The position numbers were made by a program, and so were the translations under genes. This document shows positions 1 to 6,354 of a stretch of DNA of 7,526 bases, one piece after another. The notes below the pieces were generated by a model. It had not been told where the DNA came from. It worked only from the letters and a program-made list of their open reading frames with translations, and made no database searches. The DNA is from Syntrophales bacterium (lineage in GTDB: Bacteria; Desulfobacterota; Syntrophia; Syntrophales; UBA2210): positions 1 to 7,526 of the forward strand of contig JAQUQY010000067.1 in the NCBI GenBank assembly GCA_028715865.1, read 5' to 3'. The stretch's first letter is position 1. The number at the start of each line of letters is the position of its first letter.

Positions 1-359
1 TGATTAAGGAATATTTTCGTCATTTGTCGGAGTCCCTCGGAGAAGTACCAGATTCCTCACGGATCGAGGAGGGTCCACTGAAAGACCTTGTGCGGGATTT
101 TTTTTCCTTCAAGATAACCTGGCCCTTTCGCTCTCCCGACTCTAACCGCCTGGGCAAGTATTATTTCGACGGCTCCCAGTACATGATAAGTCATATCGAC
201 TATGAAGCCCTGGGCTGCAACCGGTCACGGTTCGATAAAATATTTTTGAGCCTTACCTCCAGCTTCAGCTCCAGGCGGGAATTGAGGCATGCCGAAGACA
301 TTATAGAAGAAGCTTTTCATAATTTTGTATCCTGCTACACAACAAAGGCTGAGCCGTAG
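1..359 (+). CDS. hypothetical protein, 3' end of a gene cut by the left edge
   Basis: The frame is open from the left edge to a TAG at 357-359, giving about 119 visible residues. A TTG at 24 could serve as a start, but seven sense codons precede it and no Shine-Dalgarno sequence is visible, so the true start is probably outside the window. The first two bases, TG, could even be the end of an ATG. The protein is soluble-looking and mixed in charge, with no signal peptide, membrane segment or cysteine motif. It has an aromatic-rich middle (motifs KITWPF, KYYFDG, YMISHIDY) and an acidic, probably helical C-terminus (HAEDIIEEAFHNF). I do not recognise the family and assign no function. Reality as a gene is supported by the open frame, plausible composition and the absence of a better frame opposite. 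It is followed by a long non-coding gap, so it probably ends its own transcription unit. Confidence 0.55.
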   Translation, partial: IKEYFRHLSESLGEVPDSSRIEEGPLKDLVRDFFSFKITWPFRSPDSNRLGKYYFDGSQYMISHIDYEALGCNRSRFDKIFLSLTSSFSSRRELRHAEDIIEEAFHNFVSCYTTKAEP

Positions 360-382
360 CTGGCGCCTGTAACCGTACTGCC

Positions 383-399
383 TGCGGATGTCCTCCGCA
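383..399. repeat. small inverted repeat after the left-edge gene
   Basis: TGCGGA (383-388) and TCCGCA (394-399) form a perfect 6-bp GC-rich stem around a 5-nt loop, 24 nt after the stop codon of the left-edge gene. No T-run follows on either strand, so it is not a classical intrinsic terminator. It may protect the 3' end of the mRNA or be chance. Confidence 0.3.
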
Positions 400-448
400 A
401 AAGAAACGGAAGGGCTGATCAAACGGCATCGTTACTCTACCGCCTGCC

Positions 449-484
449 AAACCCGAATATTGAGTTAATACATGCGGGTTTTAA
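449..484 (+). terminator. possible weak intrinsic terminator of the left-edge gene
   Basis: AAACCCG (449-455) pairs perfectly with CGGGTTT (475-481) around a 19-nt loop that can fold further (TATT/AATA). The stem runs into TTTTAA. The large loop and short T-run make it a weak candidate, but its place between a gene end and the next promoter fits. Confidence 0.35.
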
Positions 485-565
485 GATTGCTGGTTCAATT
501 GCTAATTTCTTAAAAGACCGAATGAGTTTTTTGCAGAATTCTTGCTTATGCCGTATTCATAGTGT

Positions 566-594
566 TTGACAGGTGTTTACCGTTAGTTTATGAA
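566..594 (+). promoter_or_regulatory. sigma-70 type promoter for hpt
   Basis: A perfect -35 box, TTGACA (566-571), is followed by a 17-nt spacer and TATGAA (589-594), which matches the -10 consensus at four of six positions. Transcription would start near 601, giving a leader of only about a dozen bases that begins just before the Shine-Dalgarno sequence. With this promoter, an ATG at 590 (inside the -10 box) cannot be the hpt start. Both genes downstream, hpt and the zinc-ribbon gene, would be served by it. Confidence 0.55.
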
Positions 595-602
595 GAACAA
601 TC

Positions 603-610
603 AGGAGGGG
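603..610 (+). promoter_or_regulatory. ribosome binding site that fixes the hpt start
   Basis: AGGAGGGG ends 3 nt before the ATG at 614 (the GGAGG core ends 5 nt before it). An upstream in-frame ATG at 590 would place this sequence inside the coding region and has no such site of its own, so 614 is the preferred start. Confidence 0.8.
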
Positions 611-613
611 GAA

Positions 614-1168
614 ATGAACGAAATAAAAGGCAGCATTCTCTTCGACAGAAGCAAAATCAATGGGCGGGTTCGTGAGCTTGCCGACGAAATCAGCCGTGAT
701 TACGAAGGTAAAGACCTGGTGATAGTGGCAATCCTGAAGGGTGCTTTCATTTTCCTTGCCGACCTTACCCGTAATCTGAGCATCCCACACGTTGTAGATT
801 TCGCCCGCCTGGCCAGCTACGGTTCCGGTACCGAAAGCACTGGCATAGTTGAAATAAAGAAGGATATAGAAGTTCCCGTACATGGAAGAGATGTTCTAAT
901 CATTGAAGATATTGTCGACACGGGAATAACCATAGCTTTTTTCGCCGAACGTTTAAGAAAAAGAAATCCCCGTTCTCTCCGTTCCTGCACTCTGCTTGAC
1001 AAAAAGGAGCGGCGACAAACGGATTTTCAGCCCGATTACGTAGGATTCAATGTTGAAAAGGGTTTTATTGTTGGTTATGGGCTTGATTATGACGACCAGT
1101 ACCGATGCCTGCCCGACATATACGCTCTGGATGAGGCGGCTTATTCGGGGGTGAAGAGTGATAGTTAA
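614..1168 (+). CDS. hpt: hypoxanthine phosphoribosyltransferase (purine salvage)
   Basis: This cytoplasmic enzyme converts hypoxanthine (and usually guanine) with PRPP to IMP or GMP. The predicted protein has 184 residues, normal for bacterial HPRT. Visible hallmarks in order: the LKGAFIFLADL segment near residues 41-51; the mobile loop SYGSGTESTG (68-77); the PRPP-binding signature LIIEDIVDTGITI (95-107) with the acidic pair E98-D99; the purine-binding lysine region LLDKKERR (127-134); and the conserved C-terminal FIVGYGLDY (151-159), whose aspartate contacts the base in known structures. The start at 614 is chosen for its strong Shine-Dalgarno site; eight extra residues from 590 are unlikely. 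The stop TAA overlaps the next gene by 11 nt, pointing to co-transcription. It lies opposite the de novo purine genes further right and is transcribed toward them. Confidence 0.95.
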   Translation: MNEIKGSILFDRSKINGRVRELADEISRDYEGKDLVIVAILKGAFIFLADLTRNLSIPHVVDFARLASYGSGTESTGIVEIKKDIEVPVHGRDVLIIEDIVDTGITIAFFAERLRKRNPRSLRSCTLLDKKERRQTDFQPDYVGFNVEKGFIVGYGLDYDDQYRCLPDIYALDEAAYSGVKSDS

Positions 1169-2072
1169 ATGCCCTCTCTGCGCCGCGAGATACCGCGTTG
1201 ATGATGAGGTATTTAAAAAAAAAGAGGGCCTTCGTTTCAGGTGTTCGCGGTGCGGGCACGTTTTCGACCAGCCCCGCTCCGCCGCCCCACCTGTTGATAA
1301 AAGCGTAACTCCCAGGGAACCAGCTGGACCGGAAGAAGATGATTTCAAGCGCATAGCGGAACTGCTGGACGATATTAAGACAGGAGGAGGCTCCGCCGAC
1401 TCTGCCGATACCGGCGACGAAGAGGAAGAAGCAACTGTCCACGTCTCCGAAAATCACGATATCGCAGATCCCCCCACCGTTCAGCGGAGCCTCCTCACGA
1501 CGGGCCGTTTTATCTTTCTTGTTCTCTGCCTTGTCCTGGCATGGACAACGATTATTTTATGGCAGAGCTCCCCTTTAAGAACATCGGTAACGGTGAGCTT
1601 CACTAAGGTTCTTTTATCCCTCGAAGGTTGGATTGGCTCACGCGACCAAAGATCGCCCGCAGAACAGGCCCGGCAGAATGTGGAACTGGTCGATGTTCAG
1701 GAATCGATTCACGACAACTGGATAGCGGGGAAAATCCTTATAATCGAGGGGATCGCCATGAACAGAAACGATTTCAGCCTATCATCGATAAGGGTCAGGG
1801 GAAAGCTGATGGACTCCGATAGAAAAGTGATTGCCGAAACAGAGTCCTTCTGCGGCAACCTTCTCTCGGAAGCGGAGCTTCGGAATCTCACGAAAAAGGA
1901 AATCGAGCGGGAACTTTTGATGCCTTCCGGAAGGGATCAGCGGGGTGTAACCGTACCTCCCGGGGGTCCCATACCCTTTATGCTGGCCTTCGTTAATCCC
2001 ACCGAAGAAGCCGGTCTCTTCGTTGTAGAGCTGGTTGATGTGACGCCCTCAATGCAAAACGGGGCTCGTTGA
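1158..2072 (+). CDS. zinc-ribbon (MJ0042-type) and DUF3426 membrane-anchored protein
   Basis: The protein has 304 residues and starts with GTG inside the end of hpt. Residues 1-36 form a zinc ribbon with cysteines 5, 8, 29 and 32 (CPLC and CSRC), the MJ0042-type finger. A hydrophilic, very acidic linker follows (about 40-110, with an EEEE run at 88-91). One strong hydrophobic segment at about 117-135 is a likely membrane anchor, so the finger would lie in the cytoplasm and the rest in the periplasm. The C-terminal 140 or so residues fit DUF3426 (motifs IEGIAMNRN, FCGNLLSEAEL, PGGPIPFMLAF), a domain of unknown role common in proteobacteria after this finger. Function is unknown; a sensor or envelope-linked regulator would be a guess. 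An earlier start is not needed because the finger begins at residue 4. The overlap with hpt suggests translational coupling. Confidence 0.85.
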   Translation: MIVKCPLCAARYRVDDEVFKKKEGLRFRCSRCGHVFDQPRSAAPPVDKSVTPREPAGPEEDDFKRIAELLDDIKTGGGSADSADTGDEEEEATVHVSENHDIADPPTVQRSLLTTGRFIFLVLCLVLAWTTIILWQSSPLRTSVTVSFTKVLLSLEGWIGSRDQRSPAEQARQNVELVDVQESIHDNWIAGKILIIEGIAMNRNDFSLSSIRVRGKLMDSDRKVIAETESFCGNLLSEAELRNLTKKEIERELLMPSGRDQRGVTVPPGGPIPFMLAFVNPTEEAGLFVVELVDVTPSMQNGAR

Positions 2073-2117
2073 TTCAAGGTTCATCCCGGCAGTCGCTTGA
2101 CATGCCTGTTACGGCCG

Positions 2118-2148
2118 CTAAGATCCTTTTAGAATCTTAGCAATTTTC
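2118..2148 (+). terminator. possible terminator of the rightward unit, overlapping the 3' end of tsaC
   Basis: CTAAGAT (2118-2124) pairs with ATCTTAG (2134-2140), followed on the plus strand by CAATTTTCTC. This could terminate the hpt/zinc-ribbon transcript. In the opposite direction the stem extends to nine pairs (one G-T wobble) around a TAAAA loop, but no T-run follows, so it would not be a classical terminator for tsaC. The stop codon of tsaC is part of the stem. The intergenic space between the converging genes is only 45 bp. Confidence 0.4.
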
Positions 2149-2759
2149 TCTGCTGTAACGGCCCCTTCCCTTAGAATCCGCGGGGATTCCATGGTTACAT
2201 CTATAATGGTTGAACCGGGAGGTCCCGGCGCTCTGCCGCCGTCGATAACAGCATCCATATCGTCGCCCAAAAGGGCAAGCACTTCTTCGGCGGATGAGCA
2301 TTCCGCTTCGCCTGAACGGTTGGCGCTGGTGGCAGTCAGCGGCCCTCCCAGCCGACTGGCAAGAAGCGTCGCCAGGGGGTGGCTGGAAAGGCGAATTCCT
2401 ATTTTCCCCGTACCTGCCGTCAGCTTTGTTGATACTGCGGGCGACGCCTCAAAAAGAATTGTAACCGCGCCCGGCCAGAACGCTCTGATAATCCTTTTGC
2501 CGGCCTCGGGCAAGGCTTTAATCAGCGGTTCCAGATGAATCAGTTCGCCTATGATCAAGGAAATGGGAAGGTTTTTTTTACGACCCTTGATTGTAAAAAT
2601 TCTGTCCACAGCATTTTCGTTGGTTCCATCGGCGCCGATACCATAAAAAGTTTCCGTGGGATAGGCGATGACTTTCCCCTCCCTGAGAAGTTCCGCTGCT
2701 TCATCAATGGCATCTTCCGAAGGGCTGAGTGGATCGACTGGTATAATAAGCGGGCTCAT
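2118..2759 (-). CDS. tsaC: L-threonylcarbamoyladenylate synthase (TsaC/YrdC/Sua5 family)
   Basis: The enzyme makes threonylcarbamoyl-AMP from threonine, bicarbonate and ATP, the first step of the t6A37 modification of ANN-decoding tRNAs; it acts in the cytoplasm. At 213 residues it has only the YrdC-like domain, without the extra C-terminal Sua5 domain. Visible family motifs: YPTETFYGIGAD (33-44), the basic KGRKK stretch (58-62) of the nucleotide/substrate site, WPGAVT (95-100), GIRLSSHP (121-128), SANRSGE (145-151), GSTIIDV (182-188) and ILREGA (195-200). The YrdC fold is shared with HypF and carbamoyltransferase domains, but size and stand-alone form favour TsaC. Its ATG shares bases with the stop of purE (ATGA), and no clear Shine-Dalgarno site precedes it, so translation probably depends on purE. 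It is the last gene of the leftward unit. Confidence 0.93.
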   Translation of the reverse strand: MSPLIIPVDPLSPSEDAIDEAAELLREGKVIAYPTETFYGIGADGTNENAVDRIFTIKGRKKNLPISLIIGELIHLEPLIKALPEAGKRIIRAFWPGAVTILFEASPAVSTKLTAGTGKIGIRLSSHPLATLLASRLGGPLTATSANRSGEAECSSAEEVLALLGDDMDAVIDGGRAPGPPGSTIIDVTMESPRILREGAVTAEKIAKILKGS

Positions 2760-3259
2760 TTACCGAGGGTCTTCTGTCTCTCTTCCAAGTCCCGTGCCAT
2801 TTCATCTATGTACTCTTCCAGCTTGGCCTTAAGCGATACATCCGTCATCGCTAGTATACGAATGGCGAAGAGGGCGGCGTTTTTCGCCCCCGCTTTCCCG
2901 AGGGCCATTGTGGCCACGGGAACACCCCCGGGCATCTGCACCATCGAAAGCAGGGCGTCAAGGCCCTTGAGGGGTGAAGAATCAATGGGTACCCCGATAA
3001 CCGGAAGGGTTGTCTGTGAAGCTATAACTCCCGCCAGATGGGCCGCGGCTCCGGCTCCCGCGATGACAATCCGGATACCCCGGTTCTCCGCGTCGGCACA
3101 GAACCTGTTCGTTCGATCGGGAGAACGGTGGGCCGAGGCAAGTATGGCCTCGCATGGAACGCCAAACTTTTTTAGCAGAGCAAGAGCTTCCTCCATTACG
3201 GGATAGTCAGAATCACTCCCCATGACAACGCTGACAATCGGTGTGGTCTCCGTGGACAT
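2756..3259 (-). CDS. purE: 5-(carboxyamino)imidazole ribonucleotide mutase, class I PurE
   Basis: PurE moves the carboxyl group of N5-CAIR to carbon 4, giving CAIR, in de novo purine synthesis. The protein has 167 residues from the chosen start. Hallmarks: VVMGSDSD (11-18), the active-site segment ASAHRSP (41-47) with its essential histidine at 44, the glycine/alanine run AGAGAAAHLAGV (67-78), GVPIDSS (89-95) and LLSMVQMPGGVPVAT (103-117). These fit class I (bacterial) PurE, which in known cases uses the product of PurK; no purK lies in this window. The start at 3259 is preferred because GGGGAG lies 6 nt upstream; a GTG 42 nt further up would add a low-complexity tail that reads through an intergenic hairpin. 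The stop overlaps the tsaC start by four bases. Confidence 0.95.
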   Translation of the reverse strand: MSTETTPIVSVVMGSDSDYPVMEEALALLKKFGVPCEAILASAHRSPDRTNRFCADAENRGIRIVIAGAGAAAHLAGVIASQTTLPVIGVPIDSSPLKGLDALLSMVQMPGGVPVATMALGKAGAKNAALFAIRILAMTDVSLKAKLEEYIDEMARDLEERQKTLGK

Positions 3260-3265
3260 TGCTTT

Positions 3266-3271
3266 CTCCCC
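3266..3271 (-). promoter_or_regulatory. ribosome binding site that fixes the purE start
   Basis: On the minus strand GGGGAG lies 6 nt before the ATG at 3259. This supports a 167-residue PurE over a longer form starting at a GTG at 3301. Confidence 0.75.
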
Positions 3272-3297
3272 AATAATGTTGTTTGAATACTTTTTTA

Positions 3298-3322
3298 CCA
3301 CGCTCCCCGTGAGGGGGCGTGG
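3298..3322. repeat. strong intercistronic hairpin between purH and purE, no U-tract
   Basis: CCACGC (3298-3303) pairs with GCGTGG (3317-3322), and CCCC (3305-3308) with GGGG (3313-3316), around a GTGA loop with a single bulged T at 3304: ten GC-rich pairs in 25 nt. In the direction of the operon (minus) the stem is followed by TAAAAAAG, not by Ts; on the plus strand by CTATGG. It is therefore not a classical intrinsic terminator. Roles in mRNA processing or stability, attenuation, or a dispersed palindromic element are possible. Confidence 0.6.
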
Positions 3323-3357
3323 CTATGGTTCATGAAACAATAAGAATAAAGAGTTCC

Positions 3358-3383
3358 GCTGCTTCCTAAGCCTTTAACGCAGC
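3358..3383 (-). repeat. weak inverted repeat just after the purH stop
   Basis: On the minus strand GCTGC and GCAGC (plus positions 3379-3383 and 3358-3362) pair, extended by TT/AA with one bulged G, around an 11-nt loop. The sequence downstream in the operon direction is U-rich but broken (AACTCTTTATTCTTATTG), so partial termination after purH is conceivable but unproven. Confidence 0.3.
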
Positions 3384-3385
3384 CG

Positions 3386-4951
3386 TCAGTGTTTGAAATG
3401 ACGCCTTCCCGTAAATACCATTGCAATTCCGTGCTCATCGGCAGCCTTGATGGCGTCCTCATCACGGATCGAACCGCCGGGCTGCACTATTGCCGTCACG
3501 CCTGCCTTTGCCGCCATGTCTATGCCGTCACGGAATGGAAAGAAAGCGTCCGACGCGAGAACCGTTCCCGCTGTGGGAAGCTGGGCCTTCATACGGGCTA
3601 TTTCAACCGAGTCCACCCGGCTCATCTGGCCGGCACCCACGCCCACAAGCTGATCCTTCGCGGCGAAAACTATGGCGTTGGATTTGACGTGTTTCACAAC
3701 TTTCCAGGCAAAATCAAGAGCCTGGTACTCTTCATCCGTAGGGGCGCGTTTCGTTACAACCTGTGCGGACCGCACGTCGTCAATAACAGCATCCCGCTCC
3801 TGCACAAGGAGCCCTCCGGCAACGCGCCTGAAATCGAGACCCGGCGATTTCGAATCCATTGAAGAAGGGATTTCGAGAAGACGCACGTTTTTGCGGTCAG
3901 CGAGAAGCTCACGGGCCTCGGGTTCGAAACCGGGAGCGATAATTACCTCGAGAAATATCTTCGCCAGCTCTTCCGCAGTTTTCCCGTCCACGGGCCTGTT
4001 AAAACTTACTATGCCGCCGAAGGCTGAAACGGGATCTGTTTCCATGGCTTTTACATAAGCGTCCCGGAGATTCTCACCGGCAGTGGCGGCGCCGCAGGGA
4101 TTGGCGTGCTTCATGATGACCGCCGCGGGCAGTTTGAAGTCTGAAACGGCTTGCCATGCGGCATCGCTGTCCATGATATTGTTGTAAGAAAGCTCCTTGC
4201 CCTGGATCTGCCTGGCCGTGGCAATGGACGACAGCGACAGGTCCCCTTCCCTGTAAAATGCGGCTTTCTGATGGGGATTCTCACCGTATCGGAGATTCTG
4301 CGCCTTCTCGAACTGGAGCGTCAACGTATCGGGAAAATCCCTCATTCTCTCGTCAGGTCCGGTCCTGCCCAGATAGTTAGAAATGGCGCCGTCATAACGG
4401 GCCGTCAGCTGAAAGGTTTTCGCGGCCATGGAATAATTGGTGTTCCTCGAAACAGCCCCTCCACGATTATTCATCTCCTTTATAATCAGACCGTAATCGG
4501 CGGGATCGGTTACCACGGTGACGTAGGGCCAGTTCTTTGCCGCCGCCCGCAGCATGGTTGGCCCGCCGATGTCGATATTTTCCACTGCCTCTTCAAGGGT
4601 GCATCCCTCACGGGCAACCGTGTCTTCAAAACGGTAGAGATTTATAACCACCATGTCGATCGTGCCCATTTCATGCTTTTTCAGGGCGCCCATGTGTTGA
4701 GCGTTATCTCTGACAGCCAGGATACCTCCATGAATTTTGGGATGTAGCGTCTTCAGGCGCCCGTCCATCATCTCCGGAAAACCTGTATAATCGGAAACGT
4801 CGATAACGGAGATGCCGTTTTCCCTGAGCTGCGAGGCCGTCCCGCCCGTTGAAAGTATCTCAACATTGAACTTCTCGAGTTCCGATGCAAACTCTACGAT
4901 ACCCTTCTTGTCCGTAACGCTTATCAATGCCCGCTTAATCTTGTTTTCCAT
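3386..4951 (-). CDS. purH: bifunctional AICAR formyltransferase / IMP cyclohydrolase
   Basis: PurH carries out the last two steps to IMP: formylation of AICAR with 10-formyl-tetrahydrofolate and ring closure. The 521 residues match the full family length. The N-terminal cyclohydrolase domain (about 1-200) starts with RALISVTDKKGI (7-18) and shows ILSTGGTA (32-39), DGRLKTLHPKIHGGIL (63-78) and INLYRF (103-108). The C-terminal transformylase domain shows RYGENPHQ (221-228), MKHANPCGAA (280-289) with the catalytic Lys281-His282 pair, KSNAIVFA (423-430), GQMSRVDS (441-448), SDAFFPFRD (467-475) and QPGGSIRD (490-497), ending in TGRRHFKH. No key motif is missing. The ATG at 4951 fits the family N-terminus; its Shine-Dalgarno site is modest (AAGGTG, 4 nt upstream). 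It lies 66 nt after purD and 126 nt before purE, on the same strand. Confidence 0.97.
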   Translation of the reverse strand: MENKIKRALISVTDKKGIVEFASELEKFNVEILSTGGTASQLRENGISVIDVSDYTGFPEMMDGRLKTLHPKIHGGILAVRDNAQHMGALKKHEMGTIDMVVINLYRFEDTVAREGCTLEEAVENIDIGGPTMLRAAAKNWPYVTVVTDPADYGLIIKEMNNRGGAVSRNTNYSMAAKTFQLTARYDGAISNYLGRTGPDERMRDFPDTLTLQFEKAQNLRYGENPHQKAAFYREGDLSLSSIATARQIQGKELSYNNIMDSDAAWQAVSDFKLPAAVIMKHANPCGAATAGENLRDAYVKAMETDPVSAFGGIVSFNRPVDGKTAEELAKIFLEVIIAPGFEPEARELLADRKNVRLLEIPSSMDSKSPGLDFRRVAGGLLVQERDAVIDDVRSAQVVTKRAPTDEEYQALDFAWKVVKHVKSNAIVFAAKDQLVGVGAGQMSRVDSVEIARMKAQLPTAGTVLASDAFFPFRDGIDMAAKAGVTAIVQPGGSIRDEDAIKAADEHGIAMVFTGRRHFKH

Positions 4952-4973
4952 GTCGCACCTTTCATTCCCCTTG

Positions 4974-4985
4974 AATAACGTTATT
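4974..4985. promoter_or_regulatory. 12-bp perfect palindrome between purD and purH
   Basis: AATAACGTTATT is a perfect 12-bp palindrome located 23 nt before the purH start, in a 66-nt gap. Its centre AACGTT is shared with operators of LacI/PurR-type repressors, but the flanks do not match the enterobacterial PurR box well. It could be an operator for purH, a small mRNA structure, or chance. Confidence 0.3.
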
Positions 4986-5017
4986 GCAATTTCGCTAAAA
5001 ACTTCTCATCCTCACCG

Positions 5018-6346
5018 TCAACCCCTGATTTTTTTCATGTGTTCGATGCGCCTGTTGATAAGCGCTGCCGTGCCGATATCGGAACGGTGGTCCACGGGGC
5101 CGCTTATGGAGGCAATGGCCTCTTCGGCCAGTTTCTCTGCTGTTTCAAGGTCGCCGGCTATTCCAACAACCCCCAGGGCACGGGAGGACGTCATGTAGAG
5201 CCCGTCTTCACGCTGATCCACAGAAGAGTAGTATATGTTCACATCCGAGGTTTCGCCGATGGCGATCCTTGCCGAAGTGGAACCCTCGTCTTGATTATCC
5301 GCCGGCAGGCCGTAGCCCCGGGGAACAACGTATTTGCATACAGTGGCCTTTTCTTCGAATTCAATGGAAAGACTGGCGAGCGTGCCGTCGATTAAGGCCA
5401 TGCATAGATCTACAAAATCCGTTTTAATCAGGGGTAGAACGTTCATCGCCTCGGGATCGCCGAAACGGGCGTTGTATTCCAGGAGCCGCACGCCCGCAGC
5501 GGTTACCATAAAACCACCGTACATGATTCCCTTGTACAGAGAACCTGTTTCGCGGTAGATAGCGTCGGCGACTCTTTCCGTAATGGCCAGCCCATCGGCG
5601 ATGTCTCCAGGGCGCAGGAAGGGAAGGCTGTGGTCACTGGATGAATATGAACCCATTCCGCCAGTGTTGGGACCTTCGTCGCCGGCGAAGCGCCGCTTGT
5701 GATCCTGCACGGCGGGCATGGGAACCACCGTCTTTCCGTCACAGAAACACTGGAGAGAATACTCCTCGCCCTCCAGCTTCTCTTCCACAAGGACAGCCCC
5801 ATGCTTTTTCAGAATTGACGCGCAGATTGAAAGGGCCTCGTCGGCACCCTGGAAATGATCTCCCTCTACCATGACACCCTTGCCGCCGGTGAGACCGTCC
5901 GGTTTTATGACGGCGCCGTCGCTGAATTCGGCAATAAACTCCCTGATGCCCTCCTTGGAGACGAAGGTTCTGAAGCGTGGATTGCCTGGAATACCGTATT
6001 TCTCAAGGAGATCGCGTGTGAACATTTTTGATGTTTCAAGCCTTGCCAGTGACTGTGTCGGACCGACGGAAGGAATCCCGGCTTTCAGTAGCGCGTCTAC
6101 GACTCCCCTGTTAAGGGGATCTTCCGGGCCAACGACGGCGAAATCGACCTTCCCTGTCCTGGCAAATTGAACGATTCCATCGAGATCTCCGTAGTTTCCC
6201 AGGCGTGTTTCGGAAGAATGGGCGGCAATGCCGGGGTTGTTGGACTGCATCCAGGAATAGAGTGACGGACGCCGGGCGGATCTCCCTAACGTCTCGGCAA
6301 TCACATGCTCCCTGGCCCCGTTTCCTATTAAAAGAACAGATACCAT
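5018..6346 (-). CDS. purD: phosphoribosylamine-glycine ligase (GAR synthetase)
   Basis: PurD joins phosphoribosylamine and glycine with ATP to give GAR, the second step of de novo purine synthesis. It is an ATP-grasp enzyme of 442 residues, slightly longer than the usual 420-430. The N-terminal domain shows LLIGNGAREH (5-14) and VVGPEDPLNRGVVD (71-84); the ATP-grasp part shows VIKPDGLTGGKGV (146-158), VEEKLEGEEYSL (187-198), DEGPNTGGMGSY (223-234) and the metal-binding EYNARFGDPEAMN (290-302). The stretch YSWMQSNNPGIAA (30-42), the LETSKMFTRDLLEKYGIPG segment (103-121) and YKGIMYGGFM (271-280) resemble archaeal-type PurD more than the E. coli type. The start at 6346 has GGGAGG 9 nt upstream and fits the family N-terminus; an ATG at 6391 would add 15 non-family residues. 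It is the first purine gene of the leftward unit. Confidence 0.96.
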   Translation of the reverse strand: MVSVLLIGNGAREHVIAETLGRSARRPSLYSWMQSNNPGIAAHSSETRLGNYGDLDGIVQFARTGKVDFAVVGPEDPLNRGVVDALLKAGIPSVGPTQSLARLETSKMFTRDLLEKYGIPGNPRFRTFVSKEGIREFIAEFSDGAVIKPDGLTGGKGVMVEGDHFQGADEALSICASILKKHGAVLVEEKLEGEEYSLQCFCDGKTVVPMPAVQDHKRRFAGDEGPNTGGMGSYSSSDHSLPFLRPGDIADGLAITERVADAIYRETGSLYKGIMYGGFMVTAAGVRLLEYNARFGDPEAMNVLPLIKTDFVDLCMALIDGTLASLSIEFEEKATVCKYVVPRGYGLPADNQDEGSTSARIAIGETSDVNIYYSSVDQREDGLYMTSSRALGVVGIAGDLETAEKLAEEAIASISGPVDHRSDIGTAALINRRIEHMKKIRG

Positions 6347-6354
6347 CGTTTCTT

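Noticed and set aside
953..1457. Minus-strand open frames of about 130 codons opposite hpt and the zinc-ribbon gene
   Set aside because: They are antisense to two genes with clear domains; composition is rich in Ser/Arg/Pro as expected from shadows.
2106..2163. Imperfect direct repeat CTGTTACGGCC / CTGTAACGGCC around the tsaC end
   Set aside because: Two short copies with a mismatch, one in coding sequence; no sign of an insertion or attachment site.
2535..3206. Open frame of 223 codons on the plus strand opposite purE and the start of tsaC
   Set aside because: It lies fully antisense to two well-supported genes, has no domain character or ribosome site, and is a by-product of their codon use.
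3291..3322. Hairpin plus T-run as an intrinsic terminator
   Set aside because: The run of Ts at 3291-3296 lies before the stem on the plus strand and becomes As after the stem on the minus strand, so it is on the wrong side for either direction.
4151..4747. Open frame of 198 codons on the plus strand inside purH
   Set aside because: It is antisense to the conserved N-terminal half of purH, which has full-length family motifs. No sign of a real protein.
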